Positions 52,302-62,090 of a DNA stretch of 64,000 nt are shown piece by piece. Made by a program: the position numbers and the translations under genes. Source of the stretch: Pelotomaculum_C sp050950345. GTDB lineage: Bacteria; Bacillota; Desulfotomaculia; Desulfotomaculales; Pelotomaculaceae. The notes beneath the pieces are model-generated. The model had not been told where the DNA came from. It ran no database searches and saw nothing but the letters and a program-made list of their open reading frames with translations. The DNA lies in NCBI GenBank assembly GCA_050950345.1, contig JBMNHK010000006.1, positions 1 to 64,000 of the forward strand. Direction: 5' to 3'. The stretch's first letter is position 1. Each line of letters opens with the position of its first letter.

Positions 52302-54191
52302 CTCAAGTTTGAAACTTTTCGACGGTTTTTGCTCCTTTTGAGCCAGCAAACCCAGTAAAATCAAGGGGTCGTTTCTGAAAATTTCAAATTTGTGCTGCCA
52401 CGTTTAGTAAATTGCTTCTTCCTTAAATCAGGTCAATATGGTATAATATAGGTGCCATGTATGCGAGAACTAAAACATTTACAAACAAAGATGGTTCTAA
52501 AAGAACCTACATACAGATTGTTGAATCCGTTCGCGAGAACGATAAGGTGCGCCAAAAGGTCCTCTTGAACATGGGCCGCATTGAAGACCTGCAAGATGGG
52601 GATATCGACCGCTTGATCGCCAGCTTGGCCAAATTCTCAGAGAAAAAGTGGATCCAGTCAGAGGCTCAAAAATTACTGGTACACAACGCCAAAGAATGGG
52701 GACTCGAATTCATCTTTCACCATCTCTGGGACAAGCTTCATCTGGATGTTATCTTGCAGAAGTCTTTCGCCAGTACCTATACATCTGAACAACTAGCCGA
52801 AGCAGTTTATGCTATGGTGCTCAATAGAATCAGCGATCCGCTCTCCAAGCGTGGTGTGAATCATTGGATTAATGAGGTGTATAGGCCGGCTTTTGCAAAA
52901 CTGGAATTACACCATTTTTATAGGTCCCTTGATTTGCTGGCCGAACACAAGGAAAGCATCGAACTGGAACTATATCATAGTACCCAGAGCTACTTTGACT
53001 TAAAGGTGGACATGATCTTCTGGGATACTACCTCTACATATTTCGAAGGAAAAGGACCTGCTGAACTGGCTCACTATGGTTATTCCAAAGATCATCGTCC
53101 GGATCGTCTTCAGGTGATGATTGGGATTGTGATGACTCAGACAGGTATCCCTATCGCCCATGAGGTTTTTCCGGGCAACACCCCTGATTCTGCAACTTTC
53201 AGGCAAATCATTGCTGATATGCGCAAACGTTTTAACTTGGGCCGGGTGGTCTTTGTCGGAGACCGGGGCATGGTGAGTAAAGAAATATTAGACGAACTGG
53301 ACCGAAACCACATTGAATATATCGTCGGTATGCGCATGCGCAAAGCCAAAGAAGTTGGCGAGGTACTGAAAACCGGCGGCAAATACAAAGTGGTACGGGA
53401 TAAACTCAGAGTTAAAGAAGTCTGGCATGATGCCAACCGCTACATTATCTGCTACAACCCTCTGCAGGCTGAGTATGACAAAAAGGCCCGGGCGGAAATG
53501 GTTGCAAAGTTAGAAAGTCAGCTAAAAAACAACGGGGTGAAGTCACTGGTCGGTAATAGCGGTTACCGCCGCTACCTGTTGCTGAATAAAGACGCCGTCG
53601 TCGGCATTAACCAGCAACTCTTGAAAAGAGAAGCCCGCTATGACGGTAAGTATGTGCTTCGCACCAACTCTCAGCTTGAAACCGCCGAGGTAGCCTTGGC
53701 CTACAAAGATCTGTGGCGGGTGGAACGGGCTTTTCGGGAGATTAAATCCAGCCTGGATTTACGTCCGGTCTACCACTGGAAAGACAGCCGGGTACGTGGC
53801 CACATTATGGTTTGCTTCCTAGCCCTGGTACTGGAGTCGGCCCTGCGAAGAAAGCTTCTTGAGAAAAATATTGAAGTCGAGTACCTTTATTTGCTACGAG
53901 ATTTGCAACAGCTAAGGGCTGTTGAAATGACCATCGGTGAGGACCGGTACTTGTGCCGCACAGAATTGGTCGGCAAAGCTAACGAAGCCTTCAAGGCACT
54001 CGGCCTTCGCCCACCGCTGCAGATCGCTAGGTTAGAAAACAAAAGCAAACATACAAAAGAGCAAGAAATACCAGAATATACTAATCTGACGCTCTTTCCT
54101 GAAACGGAATGAGTGTAGTGGTACGTCTGTTGATATTACCTTCAAAGCCTTGGTATTAGGGAGTTTCTGAATTTAAAGTTTCAAAGTCAAG
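52302..54191 (+). mobile_element. IS1634-like insertion sequence, copy A, 1890 bp, with 5-bp target duplication
   Basis: The element is bounded by inverted ends CTCAAGTTTGAAACTTTT and, on the other strand, CTTGACTTTGAAACTTTA. TTTGA lies at 52297-52301 and again at 54192-54196, a 5-base target duplication. The single gene fills most of it. A second copy of the same length and sequence lies at 60052-61941 in the opposite orientation. Confidence 0.92.
52457..54112 (+). CDS. Transposase of the IS1634 family (copy A)
   Basis: A 551-residue DDE transposase. A likely catalytic set is D in MIFWDTTSTYFEGKG (about 195), D in VVFVGDRGMVS (about 271), and E in WRVERAFREIKSSLDLRPVYHW (about 427). The N-terminal part holds the DNA-binding helical region common to IS1634/IS4-type enzymes. 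The gene is intact and identical to copy B at protein level, so the element is probably still active or recently copied. Confidence 0.93.
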   Translation: MYARTKTFTNKDGSKRTYIQIVESVRENDKVRQKVLLNMGRIEDLQDGDIDRLIASLAKFSEKKWIQSEAQKLLVHNAKEWGLEFIFHHLWDKLHLDVILQKSFASTYTSEQLAEAVYAMVLNRISDPLSKRGVNHWINEVYRPAFAKLELHHFYRSLDLLAEHKESIELELYHSTQSYFDLKVDMIFWDTTSTYFEGKGPAELAHYGYSKDHRPDRLQVMIGIVMTQTGIPIAHEVFPGNTPDSATFRQIIADMRKRFNLGRVVFVGDRGMVSKEILDELDRNHIEYIVGMRMRKAKEVGEVLKTGGKYKVVRDKLRVKEVWHDANRYIICYNPLQAEYDKKARAEMVAKLESQLKNNGVKSLVGNSGYRRYLLLNKDAVVGINQQLLKREARYDGKYVLRTNSQLETAEVALAYKDLWRVERAFREIKSSLDLRPVYHWKDSRVRGHIMVCFLALVLESALRRKLLEKNIEVEYLYLLRDLQQLRAVEMTIGEDRYLCRTELVGKANEAFKALGLRPPLQIARLENKSKHTKEQEIPEYTNLTLFPETE

Positions 54192-54337
54192 TTTGACAAC
54201 AGATTTTCTATTCTCATGAAAAAAAGGGATTTCCTTCCCTGTTTACTAAAATGTTTTACTAAACAACAAAGGATAATCCCCGATATAAATAAAACAAACC
54301 CGCTATTCATAGTGCGTTTTCTTACTTCTTCAATTTC

Positions 54338-54631
54338 TTATTTCTTCAACCGGTTTATTTCATCCTGCAGCTGCTCAATCCGCTCCAGCAAATCCATGAT
54401 AATTGCCGCAGCCTTTATGTTTACACCCAGGTTGTAGCGTAAGCGCATCAACTTTTGCAAACGCAATACCTGAGTATCCCGAATACGGTTCTCCCTGATT
54501 TCAACGATGCCGAGTTCAGCCAGCTTTGCAGCAATATCGGGATGGATTTCCAAACTGCTTATATCCACCCATTCCCCGTCCGAACTTGCGGCAAGGGTGT
54601 GCTGATAAACCTGCAGATAATATCTCCTCAC
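54338..54631 (-). CDS. cbpM: Chaperone modulator CbpM-like
   Basis: A 97-residue protein of the MerR_2/CbpM type: RRYYLQVYQHTLAASSDGEWVDISSLEIHPDIAAKLAELGIVEIRENRIRDTQVLRLQKLMRLRYNLGVNIKAAAIIMDLLERIEQLQDEINRLKK has the winged-helix-like N-terminus and C-terminal coiled coil. CbpM binds the J-domain of CbpA-type DnaJ and blocks it. It lies 4 bases after the dnaJ stop, so the order is dnaK-dnaJ-cbpM. HspR, a transcriptional relative, is an alternative. Confidence 0.82.
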   Translation of the reverse strand: MRRYYLQVYQHTLAASSDGEWVDISSLEIHPDIAAKLAELGIVEIRENRIRDTQVLRLQKLMRLRYNLGVNIKAAAIIMDLLERIEQLQDEINRLKK

Positions 54632-54635
54632 AGTG

Positions 54636-55619
54636 CTACACCCCTTTCCTTAGCTCGGCCAGTTGCCGGTACAGCTTTTCTTCTTCAGGGGTTATATGCC
54701 CAGGTATGTCGATTTTGATGACCACATACTCGTCGCCCCTGCCGCCCTTATGGGGTAACCCCTTACCCCGCAACCTCAGACGTTTGCCGCTGCGTGAACC
54801 GGCAGGTACTTTCATCAGGACGGGGCCATCCAGTGTGGGCACAGAAACCTGATCCCCCAGGGCAGCCTGTTCAGGCCATAAAGTGACCTCAGTCTCTAAG
54901 TCACTGCCTTTAAGTTTAAAGATATGGTGGGGCAGTATGCGTACCTTCAAATACAGATCACCCCTGGCACCGCCGTTTAACCCTTCACCGCCCTGACCTT
55001 TCAAACGAATCCTGCTGCCGTCAGCAACCCCTGCCGGAATTTTAACAGATAGTGTTTTGTAATTGGAGGTAGAGCCGGTGCCGCCGCAGTTGGGACAAAA
55101 AGATCGCCCGTTGCTGCCCAGCCCGTCACAGGCCTGACATATTTCCCGGGTGGACAATTGCAAAGATTTCTGACCGCCTCGATAAGCTTCCTCCAGGGTG
55201 AGTTCCAGCTCGCTTTCCACGTCCTGACCAGGCACCGGACCACGCCTGGACGTTCTGGTTGAGGGACCAAAGCCACCTCCGAAAAAGGCTTCGAAAAAAT
55301 CGCTGAAACCGCTGGAGCCAAAATTCCCGTCCGTATAAAAATGGAAGCCTTCCGCACCTGGCGGCGGCTGGAAATCATCACCTGCCCGCCAATTAGCGCC
55401 CAGACGGTCGTATTTTTCCCGTTTTTCCTTGTCACTGAGCACCTCATAGGCTTCGTTGATCAACTTGATCTTTTCCTCGGCGGTTTCCTTATCCTTCCCT
55501 GTATGCAAGTCCGGATGCCACTTGCGGGCCAGCTTGCGGTAAGCCGACTTGATCTCCTTATCAGTAGCCGTCCGGCTGACACCCAGTATTTCATAATAGT
55601 CCTGGAAAGAAACACCCAC
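54636..55619 (-). CDS. dnaJ: DnaJ-family co-chaperone with a half zinc finger
   Basis: A 327-residue protein. The J-domain (about 7-70) has HPD at residues 35-37. A Gly/Phe-rich linker (about 75-115) and a short cysteine region follow, with only two CxxCxGxG-type units (CQACDGLG and CPNCGGTG), where DnaJ proper has four. The C-terminal client-binding domains follow (GGARGDLYLKVRILPHHIFKLKGSDLE, then GKGLPHKGGRGDEYVVIKIDIPG). It is thus between CbpA (no zinc finger) and DnaJ. It lies after dnaK and before cbpM. Confidence 0.9.
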   Translation of the reverse strand: MGVSFQDYYEILGVSRTATDKEIKSAYRKLARKWHPDLHTGKDKETAEEKIKLINEAYEVLSDKEKREKYDRLGANWRAGDDFQPPPGAEGFHFYTDGNFGSSGFSDFFEAFFGGGFGPSTRTSRRGPVPGQDVESELELTLEEAYRGGQKSLQLSTREICQACDGLGSNGRSFCPNCGGTGSTSNYKTLSVKIPAGVADGSRIRLKGQGGEGLNGGARGDLYLKVRILPHHIFKLKGSDLETEVTLWPEQAALGDQVSVPTLDGPVLMKVPAGSRSGKRLRLRGKGLPHKGGRGDEYVVIKIDIPGHITPEEEKLYRQLAELRKGV

Positions 55620-55730
55620 TTAACTTCACCGTCCTTTCGCAAACCATGACAGACCGGCAGCAATGCTGCCGCCAGTCTGTCAAAGGGTTCAGTTTATTAA
55701 GGAAGTATAATTTTTACGACACGAAGTTGA

Positions 55731-57602
55731 TTATTTTTCCTCAAACTCTGCGTCCACCACGTCGTTATCGGCTGGTTTGCCGGTGCTGCCGGCGGCGCCT
55801 GCCTGCTGATAGGCATTCTGGGAAAGACTATAGGCAGCTTGCTGCAAGTCTTCTTTAAGGGTGCGGATCCGATCCAGGGGCGCGTTTTCCTTAAGGGCAG
55901 CCTGCAAGTCCGCCAGCAGCTGTTCAATGCGCCCTTTTTCGTGCACCGGTATTTTATCGCCTAGATCTTTTAGCTGCCGTTCCACCTGGTAGGCCAGGGA
56001 GTCCGCCTCATTGCGAGCCTCGATTTCCTGCTTACGCTGCTTGTCTTCGGCGGCATGAATTTCCGCTTCCCGCACCATGCGGTCAATTTCACTCTGTTCC
56101 AGATTGCTGGAACCGCTAATCGTGATCGTCTGCTCCTTGCCGGTACCTTTATCTTTGGCACTTACCTTTAATATGCCATTGGCGTCGATATCGAAAGTCA
56201 CTTCGATCTGCGGTACCCCTCTGGGGGCCATTGGTATGCCATCCAGCTTAAACTGACCCAACGAACGGTTGTCCCGGGCCATTTCCCGTTCACCCTGCAA
56301 CACGTTGATATCAACGGCAGGCTGGTTATCTTCTGCCGTAGAGAATATCTGACTGCGCCGCACCGGGATGGTGGTGTTGCGCTCGATCAGTTTGGACATC
56401 ACGCCACCAAGGGTTTCCACTCCCAGAGAAAGTGGTGTAACATCAAGGAGCAGCACATCCTTTACTTCCCCTGCTAAGACGCCTCCCTGGATCGCGGCGC
56501 CAATTGCCACCACCTCATCCGGATTGACACCCTGGTGAGGATCTTTGCCGCCGGCAAGGGAGCGAACCAATTGCTGCACTGCCGGGATACGGGTGGAACC
56601 ACCCACCAGGATTACCTCGTCAATATCCTTTTCCGTGAGCTTTGCATCTGCCAGGGCAGCCATTACCGGACCACGGCAGCGTTCTACCAGGTGCCGGGTA
56701 AGCTCATCAAACTTGGCCCTGGACAGTTTCATCTCCAGGTGCTTTGGTCCGTTGGCGTCGGCTGTAATAAAGGGCAGGTTGATCTGCGTTTCCATGGTGG
56801 TGGAAAGTTCGATCTTGGCCTTTTCAGCCGCTTCGGTCAGCCTTTGCAAGGCCTGTTTGTCCTTGCGCAGGTCGATGCCATGATCCTTTTTAAATTCATC
56901 GGCAATCCAGTCAACTACCGCTTTGTCAAAATTATCACCGCCCAGGTGGGTGTCACCATTGGTGGCTTTCACCTCAAAGACCCCGTCCCCAACCTCCAGT
57001 AGGGATACGTCGAAGGTACCGCCGCCTAAGTCAAAGACCAGGATCGTCTCATTGGACTTTTTATCCAGACCATAAGCCAGAGCAGCGGCAGTGGGCTCAT
57101 TGATGATCCGTAGAACATTTAAACCGGCAATTTTACCGGCGTCCTTGGTTGCGCTGCGCTGGGCGTCGTTAAAATAAGCCGGTACCGTAATAACGGCATC
57201 TGTGACCTTTTCACCCAGGTATTTGGATGCATCGTCAACCAGCTTGCGCAAGACAATGGCAGAGATCTCCTCTGGAGCCATCTGCTTGCCCCGCACGTCA
57301 AAACGCACCGCATCGTTGGGACCGGGTACGACTTTATAAGGAACCAGGTTGCGCTCATCCGCCACTTCACTAAAACGACGGCCAATAAACCTCTTGATGG
57401 AGTACAATGTGTTTTCCGGGTTCAGTACCGCTTGTCGCCTGGCTACCTGCCCGGCCAACCTTTCCCCGTCTTCTTTGAAAGCAACCACGGAAGGTGTGGT
57501 ACGAGCCCCTTCCGCATTAATGATAACAGTAGGCTTGCCGCCCTCCATTACTGCTATGACGGAGTTAGTGGTGCCTAGGTCAATGCCGACAGTTTTACTC
57601 AT
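55731..57602 (-). CDS. dnaK: Molecular chaperone DnaK
   Basis: A 623-residue Hsp70 starting at ATG 57602 (GGAGG upstream; a frame open to 57698 adds residues that relatives lack). ATPase part: VGIDLGTTNSVIAVMEGG, DLGGGTFDVSLLEVGDGVFEVKATNGDTHLGGDNFD, and VGGSTRIPAVQQLV. Substrate part with DVTPLSLGVETLGGVMSKLIERNTTIPV. The C-terminus ends in the acidic DAEFEEK. grpE and hrcA are absent, so this is a second, specialised DnaK system or one moved apart. It is within the IS-bracketed segment. Confidence 0.96.
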   Translation of the reverse strand: MSKTVGIDLGTTNSVIAVMEGGKPTVIINAEGARTTPSVVAFKEDGERLAGQVARRQAVLNPENTLYSIKRFIGRRFSEVADERNLVPYKVVPGPNDAVRFDVRGKQMAPEEISAIVLRKLVDDASKYLGEKVTDAVITVPAYFNDAQRSATKDAGKIAGLNVLRIINEPTAAALAYGLDKKSNETILVFDLGGGTFDVSLLEVGDGVFEVKATNGDTHLGGDNFDKAVVDWIADEFKKDHGIDLRKDKQALQRLTEAAEKAKIELSTTMETQINLPFITADANGPKHLEMKLSRAKFDELTRHLVERCRGPVMAALADAKLTEKDIDEVILVGGSTRIPAVQQLVRSLAGGKDPHQGVNPDEVVAIGAAIQGGVLAGEVKDVLLLDVTPLSLGVETLGGVMSKLIERNTTIPVRRSQIFSTAEDNQPAVDINVLQGEREMARDNRSLGQFKLDGIPMAPRGVPQIEVTFDIDANGILKVSAKDKGTGKEQTITISGSSNLEQSEIDRMVREAEIHAAEDKQRKQEIEARNEADSLAYQVERQLKDLGDKIPVHEKGRIEQLLADLQAALKENAPLDRIRTLKEDLQQAAYSLSQNAYQQAGAAGSTGKPADNDVVDAEFEEK

Positions 57603-57686
57603 AACACGCAAACCTCCTTTGATCACGTTATTAAATATAGCAAGAGCAATTAAAAATATTCGACAGCAAAAATTGCCCTTGACAAT

Positions 57687-57714
57687 ATTATACGTCAAAG
57701 ATAGTCAATGTCAA
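57687..57714 (-). promoter_or_regulatory. Promoter of dnaK with repeated TTGAC half-sites
   Basis: On the minus strand TTGACA (57714-57709) and TATAAT (57692-57687) are separated by 16 bases. TTGAC/GTCAA pairs as an inverted repeat at 57679-57698, spanning the -10, and a further TTGAC lies at 57708-57704. No CIRCE or HAIR element is present. Confidence 0.65.
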
Positions 57715-57765
57715 TAAGTAATTGTATAATTCTTTACAAAAAATGAAAAGAATCGGCAAAACCCC

Positions 57766-57795
57766 AACCAGCCCCGGTAAAACCGGGGCATGGTT
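57766..57795 (-). terminator. tkt terminator
   Basis: Stem ACCGGGGC/GCCCCGGT with AAA loop, extended by AACCA/TGGTT after one bulge. On the minus strand it is followed by GGGGTTTT. It ends the tkt transcript before the dnaK promoter. Confidence 0.75.
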
Positions 57796-57847
57796 GAATT
57801 GAGCCCTGGTTCATGCATTCAAAGGATTGGCCCCTAGAGGTTAATGA

Positions 57848-59872
57848 TTAATTGGTTTTGTTAACGGCCTTAACTGCCTGGATAGCTTTATTAACAATAT
57901 TATCCACCGCAAAGCCAAATTTATCAAACAATACTTTAGCCGGCGCCGACGCCCCAAAATGATCGATGCAGACAGTTTGACCGGCATCACCCGTATAACG
58001 ATGCCAGCCCTGGCTGCTGCCGGCCTCCACAACAACCCGCGCTTTAACCTCCGGGGGCAGCACCTCCTGCCGGTATTCCTCCGGCTGCTGTTCAAACAAT
58101 TCCCAGCTGGGCATACTGACTACCCGGGCAGCAAGGCCCTCCTCAGCCAATCTTGCCGCTGCCTCCAGCGCCTGATGCACCTCTGACCCGGTGGCCAGGA
58201 TAATCACGTCAGGAGTAGCTTCACCGGTCTGATACAGGGTATAGGCGCCGCGGGAAAGACCGCCGGCTGCTGCATAAATGGAGCGATCCAAAACCGGCAG
58301 AGCCTGCCGTGATAGAATAAGCGCCACAGGACCGCTTACAGTAAGCGCAACACGCCAGGCTTCTGTGGTCTCATTGGCATCAGCGGGGCGGATAACTGTC
58401 AGTCCGGGAATGACTCGTAAAGCTGCCAGGTGCTCCACAGGCTGGTGGGTGGGACCGTCTTCGCCTACTCCGATGCTGTCGTGGGTAAAGACATATACTA
58501 CTTTCAAACCCATCATCGCCGCTAACCGGATGGATGGACGCATATAGTCGGAAAAGACCAGGAAAGTTGCCCCGAAGGGGATTACCCCCCCGTGCAGGCT
58601 CATGCCGTTAAGGATTGAGCCCATGGCGTGTTCACGGACACCGAAATGAAGATTGCGTCCCAGGTATTGTCCGGCAGCAAAATCACCGGCGTCTTTGATG
58701 TTTGTTTTATTGGATGGAGCCAGATCCGCCGAGCCGCCTAAAAAGTTAGGCAGAGCAGCTGCCACTGCATTAATTACTGTGCCTGATGCTGCCCTGGTGG
58801 CCAGCTTTTTCTCCCCTGCAGGGAATTTAGGCAGCCTGCTGTCCCAACCTTCCGGCAAAGGTCCATTGACCCATTGCAGCCATTCCTGAGCAAGTTCCGG
58901 GTATTTTTGGCTATAAGCCTCAAAGAGTCTCTGCCAGGCATCTTCACTGGATTTGCCAACCTCTACAGCTTGACGGAAAACCGCCAGGGCCTCTTCCGGC
59001 ACATAAAAGGCGGGCTCAGCCGGCCAACCGAGTTTTTCCTTGGTGGCTTTCAATTCTTCAGCGCCCAGAGGCTCGCCGTGGGCGCTGGAAGTGTCCTGTT
59101 TATTAGGGCTGCCGAAGCCTATACTGGTGCGCACCATGATCAGTGACGGCTTTTCCTTTTCTGCCAGTGCGCTTTTGAGGGCAGCCTCCAGAGCTGCGGT
59201 ATCGTTGCCGTCCGCTACCCGCAGAACCTGCCAGCCATAAGCTTCATAGCGCTTACCAGTGTCCTCGCTGGTAGCAATTCCGGTATCACCTTCGATGGTA
59301 ATATGGTTGTCATCGTACAGGCAGATCAGACGGCCCAGCTTGAGGTGACCGGCTAAAGATGCCGCCTCATGGGTGACACCTTCCATCAGGTCACCGTCAC
59401 CGGCAATCACATAAGTGTAGTGATCCACCACGGTAAAATCCGGACGGTTAAAATGTTCTGCCATAAAACGTTCAGCCATGGCCATACCCACTGCGTTGGA
59501 CAGGCCCTGGCCCAAAGGACCGGTAGTTACCTCGACGCCCGGGGTAAGTCCGTATTCAGGATGGCCCGGTGTTCTGCTGCCCCACTGCCTGAATTCCATT
59601 AACTCTTCCAGTTTTAGATCATAACCGGTTAAATAAAGCAAGGTATAAAGAAGCGCTGAGCCATGTCCCGCAGACAGGACAAAGCGATCCCGGTCAGGCC
59701 AGGCCGGATTGGCCGGATTGTGACGCAAGAACTTGGTCCAAAGCACGAATGCCATGGAAGCGGCTCCCATAGGCATGCCCGGGTGACCTGAATTTGCTTT
59801 TTCTACCGACTCAGCCGCCAATAAACGTATAGTGTTTACACATAGTTGCTCCTGTTGTCTCGTAATACTCAT
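57848..59872 (-). CDS. tkt: Transketolase
   Basis: A 674-residue thiamine-pyrophosphate enzyme. GHPGMPMGAASMAFVLW (N-terminal), GDGDLMEGVTHEAASLAGHLKLGRLICLYDDNHITIEGDT (cofactor motif), GGSADLAPSNKTNIK and HDSIGVGEDGPTHQPVEHLAALRVIPG are all present. It links the pentose phosphate pathway with glycolysis. GAGGATATCAG lies before the ATG. IS copy B ends 180 bases upstream of its start and may sit in or near the tkt promoter. Confidence 0.97.
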   Translation of the reverse strand: MSITRQQEQLCVNTIRLLAAESVEKANSGHPGMPMGAASMAFVLWTKFLRHNPANPAWPDRDRFVLSAGHGSALLYTLLYLTGYDLKLEELMEFRQWGSRTPGHPEYGLTPGVEVTTGPLGQGLSNAVGMAMAERFMAEHFNRPDFTVVDHYTYVIAGDGDLMEGVTHEAASLAGHLKLGRLICLYDDNHITIEGDTGIATSEDTGKRYEAYGWQVLRVADGNDTAALEAALKSALAEKEKPSLIMVRTSIGFGSPNKQDTSSAHGEPLGAEELKATKEKLGWPAEPAFYVPEEALAVFRQAVEVGKSSEDAWQRLFEAYSQKYPELAQEWLQWVNGPLPEGWDSRLPKFPAGEKKLATRAASGTVINAVAAALPNFLGGSADLAPSNKTNIKDAGDFAAGQYLGRNLHFGVREHAMGSILNGMSLHGGVIPFGATFLVFSDYMRPSIRLAAMMGLKVVYVFTHDSIGVGEDGPTHQPVEHLAALRVIPGLTVIRPADANETTEAWRVALTVSGPVALILSRQALPVLDRSIYAAAGGLSRGAYTLYQTGEATPDVIILATGSEVHQALEAAARLAEEGLAARVVSMPSWELFEQQPEEYRQEVLPPEVKARVVVEAGSSQGWHRYTGDAGQTVCIDHFGASAPAKVLFDKFGFAVDNIVNKAIQAVKAVNKTN

Positions 59873-60051
59873 CTGATATCCTCGCTTTTTCTACAATATT
59901 TTTGGCTTGAGTAGTCTTAACTTCAACCTTAAGGATATAGTTCCTGCCTGGCAAAAATTAATTCTCGCAAATTTGTCCAATTAAGGGAATACTCTTAAGG
60001 GGCATTTAAAAATCTTGGAAAAAAGACCACAGGTTAACTGTACCACCTTTA

Positions 60052-61941
60052 CTTGACTTTGAAACTTTAAATTCAGAAACTCCCTAATACCAAGGCTTTG
60101 AAGGTAATATCAACAGACGTACCACTACACTCATTCCGTTTCAGGAAAGAGCGTCAGATTAGTATATTCTGGTATTTCTTGCTCTTTTGTATGTTTGCTT
60201 TTGTTTTCTAACCTAGCGATCTGCAGCGGTGGGCGAAGGCCGAGTGCCTTGAAGGCTTCGTTAGCTTTGCCGACCAATTCTGTGCGGCACAAGTACCGGT
60301 CCTCACCGATGGTCATTTCAACAGCCCTTAGCTGTTGCAAATCTCGTAGCAAATAAAGGTACTCGACTTCAATATTTTTCTCAAGAAGCTTTCTTCGCAG
60401 GGCCGACTCCAGTACCAGGGCTAGGAAGCAAACCATAATGTGGCCACGTACCCGGCTGTCTTTCCAGTGGTAGACCGGACGTAAATCCAGGCTGGATTTA
60501 ATCTCCCGAAAAGCCCGTTCCACCCGCCACAGATCTTTGTAGGCCAAGGCTACCTCGGCGGTTTCAAGCTGAGAGTTGGTGCGAAGCACATACTTACCGT
60601 CATAGCGGGCTTCTCTTTTCAAGAGTTGCTGGTTAATGCCGACGACGGCGTCTTTATTCAGCAACAGGTAGCGGCGGTAACCGCTATTACCGACCAGTGA
60701 CTTCACCCCGTTGTTTTTTAGCTGACTTTCTAACTTTGCAACCATTTCCGCCCGGGCCTTTTTGTCATACTCAGCCTGCAGAGGGTTGTAGCAGATAATG
60801 TAGCGGTTGGCATCATGCCAGACTTCTTTAACTCTGAGTTTATCCCGTACCACTTTGTATTTGCCGCCGGTTTTCAGTACCTCGCCAACTTCTTTGGCTT
60901 TGCGCATGCGCATACCGACGATATATTCAATGTGGTTTCGGTCCAGTTCGTCTAATATTTCTTTACTCACCATGCCCCGGTCTCCGACAAAGACCACCCG
61001 GCCCAAGTTAAAACGTTTGCGCATATCAGCAATGATTTGCCTGAAAGTTGCAGAATCAGGGGTGTTGCCCGGAAAAACCTCATGGGCGATAGGGATACCT
61101 GTCTGAGTCATCACAATCCCAATCATCACCTGAAGACGATCCGGACGATGATCTTTGGAATAACCATAGTGAGCCAGTTCAGCAGGTCCTTTTCCTTCGA
61201 AATATGTAGAGGTAGTATCCCAGAAGATCATGTCCACCTTTAAGTCAAAGTAGCTCTGGGTACTATGATATAGTTCCAGTTCGATGCTTTCCTTGTGTTC
61301 GGCCAGCAAATCAAGGGACCTATAAAAATGGTGTAATTCCAGTTTTGCAAAAGCCGGCCTATACACCTCATTAATCCAATGATTCACACCACGCTTGGAG
61401 AGCGGATCGCTGATTCTATTGAGCACCATAGCATAAACTGCTTCGGCTAGTTGTTCAGATGTATAGGTACTGGCGAAAGACTTCTGCAAGATAACATCCA
61501 GATGAAGCTTGTCCCAGAGATGGTGAAAGATGAATTCGAGTCCCCATTCTTTGGCGTTGTGTACCAGTAATTTTTGAGCCTCTGACTGGATCCACTTTTT
61601 CTCTGAGAATTTGGCCAAGCTGGCGATCAAGCGGTCGATATCCCCATCTTGCAGGTCTTCAATGCGGCCCATGTTCAAGAGGACCTTTTGGCGCACCTTA
61701 TCGTTCTCGCGAACGGATTCAACAATCTGTATGTAGGTTCTTTTAGAACCATCTTTGTTTGTAAATGTTTTAGTTCTCGCATACATGGCACCTATATTAT
61801 ACCATATTGACCTGATTTAAGGAAGAAGCAATTTACTAAACGTGGCAGCACAAATTTGAAATTTTCAGAAACGACCCCTTGATTTTACTGGGTTTGCTGG
61901 CTCAAAAGGAGCAAAAACCGTCGAAAAGTTTCAAACTTGAG
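60052..61941 (-). mobile_element. IS1634-like insertion sequence, copy B, 1890 bp, inverted relative to copy A
   Basis: Same end sequences and same 1890-bp length as copy A, with flanking CTTTA at 60047-60051 and 61942-61946 as its own 5-base target duplication. With copy A it forms a 5.86-kb inverted pair around cbpM-dnaJ-dnaK-tkt. Because each copy keeps its own matching duplication, the segment between has not been flipped by recombination between them (or has been flipped back). Confidence 0.92.
60131..61786 (-). CDS. Transposase of the IS1634 family (copy B)
   Basis: A 551-residue protein that reads the same as the transposase of copy A throughout. The three catalytic acids are kept (see copy A), so it looks intact. 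Identity of the two copies indicates recent transposition. Confidence 0.93.
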   Translation of the reverse strand: MYARTKTFTNKDGSKRTYIQIVESVRENDKVRQKVLLNMGRIEDLQDGDIDRLIASLAKFSEKKWIQSEAQKLLVHNAKEWGLEFIFHHLWDKLHLDVILQKSFASTYTSEQLAEAVYAMVLNRISDPLSKRGVNHWINEVYRPAFAKLELHHFYRSLDLLAEHKESIELELYHSTQSYFDLKVDMIFWDTTSTYFEGKGPAELAHYGYSKDHRPDRLQVMIGIVMTQTGIPIAHEVFPGNTPDSATFRQIIADMRKRFNLGRVVFVGDRGMVSKEILDELDRNHIEYIVGMRMRKAKEVGEVLKTGGKYKVVRDKLRVKEVWHDANRYIICYNPLQAEYDKKARAEMVAKLESQLKNNGVKSLVGNSGYRRYLLLNKDAVVGINQQLLKREARYDGKYVLRTNSQLETAEVALAYKDLWRVERAFREIKSSLDLRPVYHWKDSRVRGHIMVCFLALVLESALRRKLLEKNIEVEYLYLLRDLQQLRAVEMTIGEDRYLCRTELVGKANEAFKALGLRPPLQIARLENKSKHTKEQEIPEYTNLTLFPETE

Positions 61942-62090
61942 CTTTAGCCCCAAATAATTCAATCCCTTTTCCTGTATGTAAAATTGCATAGAAAAACCAG
62001 GTATCATGTACCTGGCCGGTGTCCGGGTTGCTTACCTGGTGGTTTAATTAAGATCAATTGGACCTTCATACAAAAATTCCTACCCGCAGT

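Noticed and set aside
52297..61946. Composite transposon carrying dnaK and tkt
   Set aside because: Each IS copy has its own target duplication and there is no shared duplication at the outer ends, so the pair did not move as a unit.
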